From: Burkholderiales bacterium
GTDB lineage: Bacteria; Pseudomonadota; Gammaproteobacteria; Burkholderiales; Burkholderiaceae
Assembly: GCA_021287185.1 (NCBI GenBank)
Contig: JAJTAZ010000017.1
Location: 1 to 64,000, forward strand
Length of the DNA: 64,000 bases
Reading direction: 5' to 3'
The number at the start of each line of letters is the position of its first letter. Position 1 is the first letter of the stretch. The notes beneath the pieces were generated by a model. That model saw only the letters and a list, made by a program, of their open reading frames with translations, was not told the origin of the DNA and did no database searches. Below, one piece after another: positions 8,635-18,892 of this stretch. The translations under genes and the position numbers were made by a program.

Positions 8635-9822
8635 TTATACAACCCGTGCTCGTGTGGTATGCAAGGTTTGTTCAATCGCTTGTACACATAAGTTTGGTGT
8701 GTCGGCGATTAAACTGTGGTGCATGTGCATGAGTTGTGCGTACACACTGGCATCTTTGGCATAACGCTCAACCTCATTACTCAATGCGTCCGCTAAACCC
8801 AGAGGCGTTGCCTCATCTTGCAGTACTTCAGGAATAAAATGGCTGCGCATCAAAATATTGGGCAAACCAATCCACGGTTGCAATGCCACATAAGGGTAGA
8901 TTTTGGCTGATAACCATGAAGTTTGATACGAAATAATGCTCGGTTTTTTGTACAATGCCACTTCCAAACTCGCTGTACCACTGGCAACGATGGTGGCATC
9001 TGCTGCCTCCATCACGGTTCGCGCCTGCCCATCAAGCCATCGTATGGTTAAATTTGGGGCATGGGTTTGTTGAATATTCAGTAACTGTGGGCGCAAATTC
9101 GCATGGGCAATTGGAACCATGCACTCTACGGGTTTTGATGTACCGATGCGTTGCGCCATCAACTGCGCCGCTTTGAAAAAATTCGGTGCGTTGTACTGAA
9201 TTTCGGAAGCGCGTGAACCTGGTAACAATGCCAAGGCAAACGCACCTGCATCAATACCCAGAGACTGTTTTGCCTGCTCAGTTTGAGCAATCAAAGGAAT
9301 CTGCTGCGCAAAGGGATGTCCCACGTAAGTCGCAGGAATCCGTGCGTCATTGTATATTTGCTGCTCAAAAGGAAAAATGAGCAACATATGGTCAACAGCA
9401 CGGCGTATTTTCTCAATCCGCCCTGCACGCCACGCCCAAACGGATGGACTGACATAGTGCATGGTCGGCAGGCCTTGCGCACGCAGTTTGGCTTCCACAC
9501 CTAAATTAAAGTCTGGCGCATCAATACCGATAAATACATGGGGATGCATGGATAAAGTTTGCTGTATCAACTCGTTGCGCATTTTCAAAATACGAGGTAA
9601 ATGTTTGATCGGCTCAAAATAACCACGCACCGCCAAAGACTGTGCAGGCCACCATTGTTGCGCACCCTGTGCCTGCATAGCTGTTCCGACAATCCCCGCA
9701 CTCTGCACCTGTGTGTAATGAGATTGTGCACCTTGCAACAAAACCGCTGCCAACTGATCACCTGACGACTCACCCGCCACCATAACCAATTTAAGTTTTT
9801 CTGTGTGTGTCATTTTCATCAT
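8635..9822 (-). CDS. lpxB: Lipid-A-disaccharide synthase
   Basis: A family 19 glycosyltransferase that joins UDP-2,3-diacylglucosamine to lipid X, giving lipid A disaccharide at the inner membrane. AGESSGDQLAA near residue 16 is the LpxB N-terminal motif; GSRASEIQ and the ASGTASLEVAL segment near 285 are the nucleotide-binding features. About 395 residues from the first ATG; the starts MMKM are ambiguous because no strong SD is visible. A terminator-like hairpin lies between lpxA and this gene. Confidence 0.95.
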   Translation of the reverse strand: MMKMTHTEKLKLVMVAGESSGDQLAAVLLQGAQSHYTQVQSAGIVGTAMQAQGAQQWWPAQSLAVRGYFEPIKHLPRILKMRNELIQQTLSMHPHVFIGIDAPDFNLGVEAKLRAQGLPTMHYVSPSVWAWRAGRIEKIRRAVDHMLLIFPFEQQIYNDARIPATYVGHPFAQQIPLIAQTEQAKQSLGIDAGAFALALLPGSRASEIQYNAPNFFKAAQLMAQRIGTSKPVECMVPIAHANLRPQLLNIQQTHAPNLTIRWLDGQARTVMEAADATIVASGTASLEVALYKKPSIISYQTSWLSAKIYPYVALQPWIGLPNILMRSHFIPEVLQDEATPLGLADALSNEVERYAKDASVYAQLMHMHHSLIADTPNLCVQAIEQTLHTTRARVV

Positions 9823-9830
9823 TCACTTGT

Positions 9831-9857
9831 AAAAAATGCCTGTGGCTACAGGCATTT
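9831..9857 (-). terminator. Terminator-like hairpin between lpxA and lpxB
   Basis: Read on the minus strand, AAATGCCTGT (9857-9848), loop AGCC, ACAGGCATTT (9843-9834), then a run of T to 9831. It has the form of an intrinsic terminator inside a run of co-directional genes and might reduce lpxB-rnhB transcription. Confidence 0.6.
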
Positions 9858-9878
9858 ATGTGCATCTCTTGAGCTCAT

Positions 9879-10670
9879 TTAACGGATAATGCCGCGATCG
9901 GCGGTGCGTAAAAAATCCGACATCAAACGCATCGCTGACGCATTTGATGGGTCTGCTTGCATGGCTTGCTCAATCGCTGTAATCGCTTGTTCAATCGTCA
10001 AATCCTGACGAAATACCATTTTGTAGGCTCGCTTAATCGCACTGATTTGCTCAGGGGTAAAGCCTCGACGCTTGAGCCCCTCAGAGTTGATGCCATACGC
10101 CGCACTGGGGTTGCCCGAAATCATGACATATGGCAGAACATCTTTAACCAAAGCACTACCGCCACCGACCATGGCATGCGCGCCAATTTTGACAAATTGA
10201 TGCACGCCCGTCATGCCACCCACAATCGCCCAGTCTTGCACGTGCACATGCCCCGCCAACTGAGCATTGCTCGCCAAAATCGTCTTGTTACCAATTTGAC
10301 AATCATGCGCAATATGCACATAACCCATAATCCAGTTGTCATCACCAATGCGCGTGATGCCTTCGTCTTGAGCCGTACCTATATGGGCACTGGTGAATTC
10401 ACGAATCGTATTTCTGTCACCGATTATCAGTTGTGTTGGCTCGCCCGCGTATTTTTTATCTTGAGGTGGGCCACCCAAAAGAACGTGATGCCCAATGTTA
10501 TTATCGACCCCAAGACGGGTATGACCTTCAATCACTGTATGTGAACCAATTTGGGTGCGTGCACCAACCACCACATTCGCACCAATCACACTGTACGCGC
10601 CAACCTGCACATCGTCTGCCAGTTGCGCTTGCGGGTCAATAATTGCTGTCGGATGAATGCGTGCAGTCAT
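9879..10670 (-). CDS. lpxA: UDP-N-acetylglucosamine acyltransferase
   Basis: Adds 3-hydroxyacyl from acyl-ACP to UDP-GlcNAc, the first lipid A step. Hexapeptide repeats of a left-handed beta helix fill the N-terminal two thirds, and the catalytic histidine lies in [12 protein letters not shown]. The C-terminal 70 residues form the helical acyl-ACP-binding domain. I chose ATG 10670 (MTARIHPTA, 263 aa) over a GTG three codons upstream, as an AAGTG sequence is well spaced for it. Preceded by fabZ and followed by lpxB, the classical order. Confidence 0.95.
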   Translation of the reverse strand: MTARIHPTAIIDPQAQLADDVQVGAYSVIGANVVVGARTQIGSHTVIEGHTRLGVDNNIGHHVLLGGPPQDKKYAGEPTQLIIGDRNTIREFTSAHIGTAQDEGITRIGDDNWIMGYVHIAHDCQIGNKTILASNAQLAGHVHVQDWAIVGGMTGVHQFVKIGAHAMVGGGSALVKDVLPYVMISGNPSAAYGINSEGLKRRGFTPEQISAIKRAYKMVFRQDLTIEQAITAIEQAMQADPSNASAMRLMSDFLRTADRGIIR

Positions 10671-10710
10671 AGGATTCACTTTAATATTTAAATAATCTTT
10701 ACTTCAATTT

Positions 10711-11187
10711 TTACTTCGGCTTGATAACTTCATCGCCCTTTTCTATGCGATAAGTACAAATCAATTCGGCTTCGGCGACGACTTGCCCATCGACCTTAGC
10801 AACGGTAGAGAAATAAGCAAAACCACGCGCCACTTTGGCCAAGTTCGCTTCCAAAACCAACTGATCGCCTGGCTCCACTTGTCGCTTGAAGCGTACTTTA
10901 TCCATCCCAACGAAATAATACATCGCATCAGGATGCAAGTCAGTCACCCATAGCAATGCCGATGCTTGAGCCAATGCCTCCATAATCAAGACCCCAGGCA
11001 TGACAGGGCGCTTGGGAAAGTGCCCTGTGAAAAATTGCTCGTTCATGGTGACATTTTTAATCGCAATCAATTTGGTTTGCGGTATCACTTCAATCACGCG
11101 GTCAATCAATAAAAAAGGATAACGGTGTGGCAAACGTTTAATGACCTCATTGATGTCATAACCTGTGTCTGTAATTGATAAAGCCAT
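10711..11187 (-). CDS. fabZ: 3-hydroxyacyl-ACP dehydratase FabZ
   Basis: Dehydrates 3-hydroxyacyl-ACP in fatty acid elongation and draws on the same acyl-ACP pool as LpxA and LpxD. The 158-residue hot-dog protein carries [11 protein letters not shown] and the active-site [11 protein letters not shown] with the downstream LIMEALAQ glutamate. ATG 11187 follows a GAGG SD; the frame is open upstream but would run into lpxD. It starts 13 bases after the lpxD stop. Confidence 0.96.
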   Translation of the reverse strand: MALSITDTGYDINEVIKRLPHRYPFLLIDRVIEVIPQTKLIAIKNVTMNEQFFTGHFPKRPVMPGVLIMEALAQASALLWVTDLHPDAMYYFVGMDKVRFKRQVEPGDQLVLEANLAKVARGFAYFSTVAKVDGQVVAEAELICTYRIEKGDEVIKPK

Positions 11188-11200
11188 TTTTACCTCAATC

Positions 11201-12310
11201 TCAATCATTGCTTTGCTGATGGTCATCAGCATTTTTTTGTAAACTCCGAATCCGCTTGCGTAAATCCGCCAAATGCCGCATCAGCGGCGCGTTTCGTTCC
11301 CATTCGCGATGTGTGCTTGCTGGGTAAATACCCGTATATTGACCTGCTGTTTTTATATCTGAAATAATCGCTGTACCGCCCGATACGATGGTTTTGTCCG
11401 CAATCTTCAAATGACCGCCCAATAAAGCACCACCGCCAATCATACACGACTCACCAATCTCAGTACTGCCTGCCACACCCGCACAACCCGCAATGGCCGT
11501 ATGACGACCCACCACACAATTGTGCGCAATGTGAACCAAATTATCAATTTTCACGCCGTCATGAATCACTGTGTCGGTCAAAGCACCTCGGTCAATTGTG
11601 CTGTTTGAACCGATTTCGACATGATTCCCTACTAAAACCCGCCCAACTTGTGGGATTTTGTACCAACCTTGTGGTGTGGGTGCAAAGCCAAAACCATCAG
11701 AACCAATCACTGCGCCCGAATGGATGATGCAATGCATCCCAACCTCACAACCATGGTACAGCGTAGCGCTTGGGTAAATGCGCGTATGCGCACCGACTTG
11801 AACGTATGAACCAATCGACACGCTCGCTTCCAAAACGACATTATCCCCAATCTGCGCATATTCGTCCACCGTTACGTGCGGGCCAATGCGAACATTTTTA
11901 CCAATCTGGGCAGTGGGCGCAATCACTGCACTGGTATGAATATTGGTTTGCTCTAAGTCTGTTGGTAAGTATAAACGTTGCGCGACCATTGCAAACAACG
12001 CATAAGGCTGAGCACAAATGACGAAAGTACTCTGCGCCGTATCGGCGTTTTGCAATTGAAGCCACTCAAAATCGGCAGCTGTCAACGCAATGACTTTGGC
12101 TCGACACTGCAACAACTGTTCACGAAACTTTGGGTTGCTCAAAAATGCAAAAGCATTTTCACCCGCCAAATCCAGTGGCGCAATATGCGTCACACTGGCA
12201 TTTTTAGTGTGTTCATTGGTCGCCCAGCGGACGTCGGCTTGCACCATCAAAAACAAATCAGCCAGTGCTCGCGGTTCAACCAACACTGGCTTATAAGAAA
12301 CTGCACCCAT
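11201..12310 (-). CDS. lpxD: UDP-3-O-(3-hydroxyacyl)glucosamine N-acyltransferase
   Basis: Third lipid A enzyme; N-acylates the deacetylated LpxC product using acyl-ACP. An N-terminal uridine-binding domain (about 1-100) precedes a long hexapeptide-repeat beta helix with the catalytic histidine in [14 protein letters not shown] short basic C-terminal helix ends the 369-residue protein. ATG 12310 is preceded by AGAGGA; 19 upstream codons of open frame are judged untranslated. lpxC is not in the window. Confidence 0.96.
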   Translation of the reverse strand: MGAVSYKPVLVEPRALADLFLMVQADVRWATNEHTKNASVTHIAPLDLAGENAFAFLSNPKFREQLLQCRAKVIALTAADFEWLQLQNADTAQSTFVICAQPYALFAMVAQRLYLPTDLEQTNIHTSAVIAPTAQIGKNVRIGPHVTVDEYAQIGDNVVLEASVSIGSYVQVGAHTRIYPSATLYHGCEVGMHCIIHSGAVIGSDGFGFAPTPQGWYKIPQVGRVLVGNHVEIGSNSTIDRGALTDTVIHDGVKIDNLVHIAHNCVVGRHTAIAGCAGVAGSTEIGESCMIGGGALLGGHLKIADKTIVSGGTAIISDIKTAGQYTGIYPASTHREWERNAPLMRHLADLRKRIRSLQKNADDHQQSND

Positions 12311-12403
12311 ATTTTCCTCTAAAATCTTTCGGCTTGGCACACATGGAAATACAGCAAAACTGCGCACGCCAACTCAACGATGATTGGAGCGCACAAACAA
12401 GGA

Positions 12404-12919
12404 TTACTTCAATTGATCAATGACACGCTGAGTCATATCATACTCTGGCTTGATATAAACGGCCTCTTGAATCACCAAATCATAACCATCTTTCTCAGCA
12501 ATTTGTCGAATGACGTTATTGGCGTCTTTTAGCAAATCTTGAAGCAATTTGTTTTGTGCATTGGATAGGTCGGTTTCAAAAGCAGTGCGCTCAGCCTCAA
12601 ACGCCTCAATATTTTTGCCGATTTCGGTTTCACGTGCTGCGCGCTGTTCATCGGTTAAATTTGGAAAGTCTTTTTCATACTTTTGCTGTGCATCACGCAA
12701 ACTGGTCGCATTTCTTTCCAAGGCTTTTTCGCGCGATTTGAATTCTTTATCCAAAGTCGCACGCGCTTTTTTAGCTGGAGCAGATTCTGCAATCAATCGA
12801 TCCAAACTGACATAACCGACCTTAAACCCACCCTCTGCATATGCTGTACTTAAAGTCAAAGCACTGATGACCGTCGCACAAAAAAGCGCCGATTTACTGA
12901 ATAATTTTGCTACTTGCAT
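12404..12919 (-). CDS. skp: Periplasmic chaperone Skp/OmpH
   Basis: Holds unfolded outer-membrane proteins in the periplasm for delivery to BamA. A signal peptide (about 1-28, ending STAYA) is followed by the family start GGFKVGYVSLDRLIAESA, a long charged coiled-coil segment with many Lys/Glu/Arg, and a C-terminal KPEYDMTQRVIDQL segment. The 171-residue length is normal. ATG 12919 was chosen because it starts the signal peptide; the frame extends into bamA. The bamA-skp-lpxD order is standard. Confidence 0.93.
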   Translation of the reverse strand: MQVAKLFSKSALFCATVISALTLSTAYAEGGFKVGYVSLDRLIAESAPAKKARATLDKEFKSREKALERNATSLRDAQQKYEKDFPNLTDEQRAARETEIGKNIEAFEAERTAFETDLSNAQNKLLQDLLKDANNVIRQIAEKDGYDLVIQEAVYIKPEYDMTQRVIDQLK

Positions 12920-12956
12920 TGGTTGCTTACCTTTCAAAATTGCACCACCATGGGCA

Positions 12957-15398
12957 TTAGAATGAAGTACCCATTTGGAATTGGAATTTCTGCAAAACAT
13001 CATTTGGTTTTTTATTAATCGGCAAACCGTAGCTAAATTTAAGCGGACCGATTGGAGAGTTCCAAACCAAACCCATACCGTAAGAATAACGCATACCTTC
13101 ACTACCGCTGATGATATATGGATTTTTATCGCCCCATAGACCTGCAGCATCAGTGAATAGGAACAATCTGGCTTGTTTGCTCTTGGTCATACCTGGAATT
13201 GGGAACTGAAATTCCAAATTGGCAATCACACGTTTATTACCGCCTGTGTACACATCACCCGTATTTGAGGTGTTGTTTGGATTTGCAGGTTCACGCGGCC
13301 CAACCTTACCACTTTCATACCCACGGACTGAACCCAAGCCACCTGCATAAAGATTGTTATAGAACGGATATGCCGAACCAGAGAAACCCTTACCATAGTC
13401 AAATTCGGTATTCAACGCCAAGGTGAATCGTTTACCCAGAGGGACATATTGCTGGTATTGATATGAGAGGTGATAGTATTTCAAATCACCAAACGGCGCC
13501 ACTTCAGCCAACGCTTTTTGGAACTGACCTCGGGTCGGCATCAGACGCGAGTCACGTGTGTCATAACTCCAACCCAAATTCAAGCCATAAGTCATAAAAC
13601 CATTTTTACCCTTGCCATATGTATCCATGAATTTTAAGAAACTCAGCGGACTGGCATTTTTATCTAAGGTAATTTTATTATGCTCAGGGTTGATGCCAAC
13701 ATACAAGCGGTGTCGCTCGGACAGCGGAATGCCATATATCAATTTAAAACCAAGGGTTTTATAAATCGTATTCGACAAATCCAATTCAGAATAATCGGTT
13801 TTACGATAGTATGCCGACACATCTTGGCTAATGCCATTTTTTGTAAAATATGGATTCCCCGTCGAAATGGTCAAGTTTTGAGTGGCTTTACTGGTGTCTA
13901 CAGCCACAGATAAGGACTGTCCCGTTCCCAAGAAGTTGTTTTCAGTAATTGAGCCAGCCAATGTGACGCTGTTGCTGGTGTTATAACCAACAGAAAACTT
14001 CAAATCCCCTGTAGGTATTTCACTTACAGCGTAATTTACGTCCACTTGGTTGTTCGTGCCTTCAACGGGCACAACCTCAGCAGCCACGTCATCAAAGAAT
14101 CCGAGTCGGTCAATGCGGTCACGCGAAAGTTGAACTTTTTGGGCATTGAACAAAGCGCTTTCCATTTGTCTAACCTCGCGGCGAATCACTTCATCTTTGG
14201 TACGCCCGTTTCCGCTGATGTTGACGTTGCGCACATACACACGTTCGCCTGGATTGACGACGATTTGGACATCAACCGTGTGATCGCTTGTATTGAGTTT
14301 GGGTTGCACTTCAACTTGACCCAACGCATAACCATCCTCGCCCAAGCGTGATTGCACTTTACCAACAATTTTACTGATTTTATCGCGTGAATATACACTG
14401 CCCAAACGGTACTTCACCAATTTATCCAATTCTGCTTTCGGGGTGCCTTTGGTATCACCGACCAAAGCAATGCTGCTGACACGGTATTGCTCGCCTTCTT
14501 TGACATTCAACGCAATATCTACGCCTGGGTTTTTACCTTCTGAGGGTGTTACCTTAACATCGGTAAAATCAAAGTCTAAATAACCACGGTCATAATAATA
14601 AGCGCGTATGTTCTCGATATCGGCTTTTAATCGATCTTCAGAGTACAAACTGTCTTTGGTGTACCACGAAAAAATCCCGTTGGTATCCAAATCCATGGCC
14701 GTTCGTAAGGCATAGTCGGACACATGTGTGTTGCCATCTATGGTAATTTTACGAACTTTGACTTTTTTGCCTTCTTCGACCTTGATGACCACACCCACTT
14801 GATTGCGGTCTTGCTTGGTGACTTCGGTAGTCACTTTCGCCGACAATAAGCCTGCTTCTTGGTACATACGACCAATTTCGCTCTTGACCTGCTCAATTTT
14901 AGCCGCATCAAAAGGCAAGCCCTGCGCCAAACCATTGGTTTTCAATCCAGCCAATATGGCTTTTTTATCAAATTGCTTCATGCCCTGAATGCTCAACTCC
15001 GAAATCACAGGCCGTTCATTCAGTTTGATTTTAAGCACACTACCGTTCAATGCCACATCCACGTTTTCATACAAACCTGAACCATACAAAGCTTTGGTCA
15101 CTTGTTGTGCTGAGTCAGCAAAAAAACGATCACCGATTTTGACGGGTAAGAAATTAAACACCGTCGCAGGGTCGCTTCTTTGCACACCCTCAACCACAAT
15201 ATCCGACAAAATCACAAACGATGCGGTGTCTTTTTTTGCAGTTGCTTTAGCAGCCGCCTTAGGGGCAGTGGGTGCAGCAGTTTGTTCGGTTGTTTGGGGA
15301 CTGGTTTGTGCAAATACTGGACCTGCCATCACAGCACCCGCCATCAATACAGCCAAGTAACCTGGCGCAAAGCGCAAAAAAATCGGTTTGTCAGACAT
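12957..15398 (-). CDS. bamA: Outer membrane protein assembly factor BamA
   Basis: Core of the BAM complex that inserts beta-barrels into the outer membrane. Residues 1-30 are a signal peptide ending in VFAQ, then an alanine/threonine/lysine-rich linker of about 25 residues, five POTRA domains (roughly 60-430) and a 16-strand barrel ending in a C-terminal phenylalanine (FQFQMGTSF), the BAM recognition signal. Length 813 from ATG 15398, which has a better-spaced AGGA than the ATG two codons before. The A/T/K-rich linker is a little longer than in E. coli. Confidence 0.96.
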   Translation of the reverse strand: MSDKPIFLRFAPGYLAVLMAGAVMAGPVFAQTSPQTTEQTAAPTAPKAAAKATAKKDTASFVILSDIVVEGVQRSDPATVFNFLPVKIGDRFFADSAQQVTKALYGSGLYENVDVALNGSVLKIKLNERPVISELSIQGMKQFDKKAILAGLKTNGLAQGLPFDAAKIEQVKSEIGRMYQEAGLLSAKVTTEVTKQDRNQVGVVIKVEEGKKVKVRKITIDGNTHVSDYALRTAMDLDTNGIFSWYTKDSLYSEDRLKADIENIRAYYYDRGYLDFDFTDVKVTPSEGKNPGVDIALNVKEGEQYRVSSIALVGDTKGTPKAELDKLVKYRLGSVYSRDKISKIVGKVQSRLGEDGYALGQVEVQPKLNTSDHTVDVQIVVNPGERVYVRNVNISGNGRTKDEVIRREVRQMESALFNAQKVQLSRDRIDRLGFFDDVAAEVVPVEGTNNQVDVNYAVSEIPTGDLKFSVGYNTSNSVTLAGSITENNFLGTGQSLSVAVDTSKATQNLTISTGNPYFTKNGISQDVSAYYRKTDYSELDLSNTIYKTLGFKLIYGIPLSERHRLYVGINPEHNKITLDKNASPLSFLKFMDTYGKGKNGFMTYGLNLGWSYDTRDSRLMPTRGQFQKALAEVAPFGDLKYYHLSYQYQQYVPLGKRFTLALNTEFDYGKGFSGSAYPFYNNLYAGGLGSVRGYESGKVGPREPANPNNTSNTGDVYTGGNKRVIANLEFQFPIPGMTKSKQARLFLFTDAAGLWGDKNPYIISGSEGMRYSYGMGLVWNSPIGPLKFSYGLPINKKPNDVLQKFQFQMGTSF

Positions 15399-15458
15399 AT
15401 TCATCCTATTTCATTTTATGTTTTCAATTATGTGTGCACACATTGCTGCGACATGCAT

Positions 15459-16808
15459 TCAAGTAAACCAGCGCATATCGTTCAACAACGCAGTTCCCAT
15501 CAACATCAACAACAAGATAAGCCCTATCTTTTGCCCAATGATTAAAACTTTTTCAGGCAATGGTTTACCTCTGACCACTTCTGCCGCGTAGTATACCAAA
15601 TGACCACCGTCTAATACAGGAATTGGCAATAAATTTAATGTACCCAAGCTGACCGATAATACCGCCAAAAATCCGAGAAACTGTGTGTATCCATTTTGCG
15701 CGCTATTGCCCGCCTGTTTGGCAATTGTGACTGGGCCACCGATATTTTTGACACTCAAATGCCCTGTAAGCACTTTATACAGACCCTTTAAATTCAGACC
15801 AATTTGTTCAATCGTGGTATCCAAGCCCAAATACGCCGCCCGCAAAAGCCCACGTTGTTCACTGACCATTGGGAAGTTTGCCGCCACCTGAACGCCAATG
15901 CGCCCAATCACCACTGGCTCTTGCCCTGCCTGCATCACGGGTAAGGTCTCTGCTTGTGGCACAATGTTGACATTGAAACTTTGGTTTTGACGATGCACTG
16001 TTAGGACAATTGATTGATTTGGGTTGGCATGTATGGTGTCTAAAATCCGATTGCCCGATGCGGGTGTGCCGTTGATGCCCACCAATTCATCGTTGGCTTG
16101 GATGCCTGCTTTTTCGGCAACAGAATTGGGTAACACCTGTCCGATGCGTGCGGTTTTTTGGTACAAGGCCAAGCCCAAACGTTTTTCCCAATCAACCTGA
16201 TCCAAACTGATGTCATTTAAATTTAGAGCATCACTCGTATGAATCATTCCTTGTGCATCACGCCACTGCAACTGCATCGGCTCTTGGTCTAATAAGGTTT
16301 TAATCACCGTGCGCTGCGCTTGTGGAAAATTTTCAATGACGGTCTGATTAATGGCCAGCAGCGTGTCACCATCTTGGATGCCCACCTTTGCCAAAGCAGA
16401 ATGGGCGGGGGGCGCGGCAAGCACAGCAGCAGGCATTTGCGCTGTACCGTATTGCAAACCAGCAAACACCAGTACAGCGAACAACAGATTGACCACTGGT
16501 CCCGCCGCGACAATCGCCATGCGTTGCCACACCGAACAGGCAGCAAAACTGCCTTTTTCGGCCTCGACCTGCGCTTCTGAAGTCGCAATCGAATATTCGC
16601 CACGCATTTTGACATAGCCACCCAACGGAATCATCGCCAAACAAAACTCTGTGCCCTCGGCATTTTTCCATGTAAACAGGGGCTTACCAAAACCAATGGA
16701 GAATTTCTCGATGGCCACTCCACAACGTTTGGCCATCCAATAGTGTCCCCATTCGTGAATGGTCACCAAAACCAAAATGGCAACTAAAAATGAAAGCAGA
16801 TTAATCAA
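15459..16808 (-). CDS. rseP: Site-2 protease RseP
   Basis: Inner-membrane zinc protease that cuts transmembrane anti-sigma factors (RseA type) and remnant signal peptides. HEWGH at residues 18-22 is the metal and catalytic motif, and PIPVLDGGH near the C-terminus supplies the third ligand; two PDZ domains lie between (about 115-350). There is no ATG before the active site: the reading frame must begin with TTG at 16808, which overlaps the dxr stop (TTGA) and has a GAAGG SD seven bases upstream. 449 residues, typical length. Confidence 0.95.
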   Translation of the reverse strand: MINLLSFLVAILVLVTIHEWGHYWMAKRCGVAIEKFSIGFGKPLFTWKNAEGTEFCLAMIPLGGYVKMRGEYSIATSEAQVEAEKGSFAACSVWQRMAIVAAGPVVNLLFAVLVFAGLQYGTAQMPAAVLAAPPAHSALAKVGIQDGDTLLAINQTVIENFPQAQRTVIKTLLDQEPMQLQWRDAQGMIHTSDALNLNDISLDQVDWEKRLGLALYQKTARIGQVLPNSVAEKAGIQANDELVGINGTPASGNRILDTIHANPNQSIVLTVHRQNQSFNVNIVPQAETLPVMQAGQEPVVIGRIGVQVAANFPMVSEQRGLLRAAYLGLDTTIEQIGLNLKGLYKVLTGHLSVKNIGGPVTIAKQAGNSAQNGYTQFLGFLAVLSVSLGTLNLLPIPVLDGGHLVYYAAEVVRGKPLPEKVLIIGQKIGLILLLMLMGTALLNDMRWFT

Positions 16809-18019
16809 AATGAAACCTTCTGTATGTGTTCAGTAGCCCAAGCACGCGTTTGCGCATCCACAGCGCAAATATCATCTAAACTGTTTGGCGTGCCTAAAAC
16901 CAAGGTATTGAGTGCCTGCTCGTTGACACGGGCAATATCCAAAAATCGAATGCGCTGATTCAAAAAGGCATCCACCGCCACCTCATTGGACGCATTTAAG
17001 ACAATCGCAGCCGAGCCACCCGTTGCATCTGCCCGTAAAGCATCGAAAGCCAAGCGCAAGTTAACAAATTTAACCAAATCTGGTTCAAAAAAGGTCAGTG
17101 AGCCCATTTGCGCCAAACGCATCACATCCACACCTGAAGTCAATCGGTCTGTGGCAGAAAAACAATGCGCCAAGGCATGGGCAATCGGCACGCGCATATC
17201 GGCATGCCCTAACTGCGCCAAACTCGAACCATCGACGTAGTTGACCATTGAGTGAATCACACTTTGCGGGTGAATCACCACATTGATGCCCTCAGGCGGA
17301 ACATCGAACAGCCAATGCGCCTCAATGACTTCCAAACCCTTGTTCATCATCGTGGCGGAGTCCACAGAGATTTTGCGCCCCATGCTCCAACGTGGATGGG
17401 CACAAGCCTCATCGGGTGTGATGTTGTGCAATTGCTCAATAGGAGTGTGAAGAAATGGCCCACCCGATGCGGTTAGAGTCAAACTTGCGACACCACGCAC
17501 GTTGACCCCTGTCACGGTGTCGTCACACGATGGCAAGCATTGATACAGAGCATTGTGTTCGCTATCGATGGGCAGCAGCACTGCGCCATTCTCAGCAATG
17601 GTACGCGTCATCAATGCCCCAGCCATCACCAATGATTCTTTATTGGCAAGCAGGATTTTTTTACCTGCACGCGCAGCCGCCATCGTCGGCAACAAACCCG
17701 CCGCACCAACAATCGCTGCCATCACTGCGGTGACTTCGGGCGCGCTCGCAACTTGACACAGGGCCTCTACACCAATCAAAACTTCAGTCGCACACGATTG
17801 TTCACACAAACGAGCACGCAATGTGTGTGCGATATCATCATCCAGCACCACGGCATATTTGGGTTGAAACTGGACACATTGCGCAGTCAACACATCTACT
17901 TGACGGTGGCCAGTCAATGCAAACACTTTAAACTTTTCTGGGTGTCGCGCGACCACATCCAAAGTCGAGCAGCCAATAGAACCAGTGGCACCGAGTACCG
18001 TTAAAATTTGTTGGGTCAT
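16805..18019 (-). CDS. dxr: 1-deoxy-D-xylulose 5-phosphate reductoisomerase
   Basis: Makes 2-C-methylerythritol 4-phosphate with NADPH in the MEP isoprenoid pathway. GATGSIGCSTLDVV at residues 9-22 is the NADPH-binding loop, ANKESLVMAG and DSEHNALYQCLP are active-site segments. 404 residues is usual. It shares four bases with rseP. With uppS and ispB it supplies the isoprenoid branch feeding undecaprenyl phosphate and quinones. Confidence 0.97.
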   Translation of the reverse strand: MTQQILTVLGATGSIGCSTLDVVARHPEKFKVFALTGHRQVDVLTAQCVQFQPKYAVVLDDDIAHTLRARLCEQSCATEVLIGVEALCQVASAPEVTAVMAAIVGAAGLLPTMAAARAGKKILLANKESLVMAGALMTRTIAENGAVLLPIDSEHNALYQCLPSCDDTVTGVNVRGVASLTLTASGGPFLHTPIEQLHNITPDEACAHPRWSMGRKISVDSATMMNKGLEVIEAHWLFDVPPEGINVVIHPQSVIHSMVNYVDGSSLAQLGHADMRVPIAHALAHCFSATDRLTSGVDVMRLAQMGSLTFFEPDLVKFVNLRLAFDALRADATGGSAAIVLNASNEVAVDAFLNQRIRFLDIARVNEQALNTLVLGTPNSLDDICAVDAQTRAWATEHIQKVSF

Positions 18020-18041
18020 AAAAATCCGTGTTTATTTGTGC

Positions 18042-18872
18042 TTACCCATGCGATAACCAACTGAGCAAAATAATTTGTAACGGCAATACAGGCAAAATCG
18101 CATCAATCCGATCCAAAATACCACCATGCCCTGGCAGGGACGCACCGCTGTCTTTCACACCTGCGCAACGTTTGAGCCACGACTCATACAAGTCCCCCAT
18201 AATGCTTTGGTAGGTCAGAAAAAAAGCAATGAACAAAACCTGCCACACCGACACATGCAGCGTGGCAAAACCATCGGGTTTGAGCCACAGCACAAAAACG
18301 GCAATATACAAGGTTACGGCAAGCCACGCACCAACAGCACCTTCACGGGTTTTGCCTGGGCTAATTGAGGGGGCGAGTTTGTGTTTACCAAACATTCGCC
18401 CCGTAAAATACGCAAAGGTATCGGCAATCCACACCACAAACAGTAAAGCCAACAAAAACCAGCCTTCCTCAGGTGATTGGCGTATGTACAAAAAGCACAC
18501 TCCAGCAGGCAATAACACCAGAAAACCACTCAACCCCAACAGCCAACGATTCGAGACACGCCAATTCATGAACAACCATGCAGGGACAATCAACAACCAA
18601 AACGCCAAAGAAGCCAGCATCAATATCGAAAAAACCCAAGGGTTATTTTGGCGAGAGAAGGCAATCCACAACAATGCAAGCAAAACGGGCATCATCATCA
18701 CATACAGCACCTTAACCCACTCGCTGAATTTTGCCAAATTCGCCCATTCAGCCGCCGCCCAAGCCATGAGCAAAGCAATCCCTGCAAACCATACACGCTC
18801 GGGTGCAAAAAACACCATACCGACAAACACCGCAAACATGATTAAGGCTGTAATGACCCGCTGTTTTAACAT
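18042..18872 (-). CDS. cdsA: Phosphatidate cytidylyltransferase
   Basis: Forms CDP-diacylglycerol from phosphatidate and CTP in the inner membrane; its product is the PgsA substrate. About seven or eight hydrophobic helices occupy the 276 residues, and the CDS signature WLKRCAGVKDSG ... PGHGGILDRID is near the C-terminus. It lies between uppS and dxr as in most proteobacteria. Confidence 0.96.
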   Translation of the reverse strand: MLKQRVITALIMFAVFVGMVFFAPERVWFAGIALLMAWAAAEWANLAKFSEWVKVLYVMMMPVLLALLWIAFSRQNNPWVFSILMLASLAFWLLIVPAWLFMNWRVSNRWLLGLSGFLVLLPAGVCFLYIRQSPEEGWFLLALLFVVWIADTFAYFTGRMFGKHKLAPSISPGKTREGAVGAWLAVTLYIAVFVLWLKPDGFATLHVSVWQVLFIAFFLTYQSIMGDLYESWLKRCAGVKDSGASLPGHGGILDRIDAILPVLPLQIILLSWLSHG

Positions 18873-18892
18873 TTTGTCCCCGAATGGTGTAA

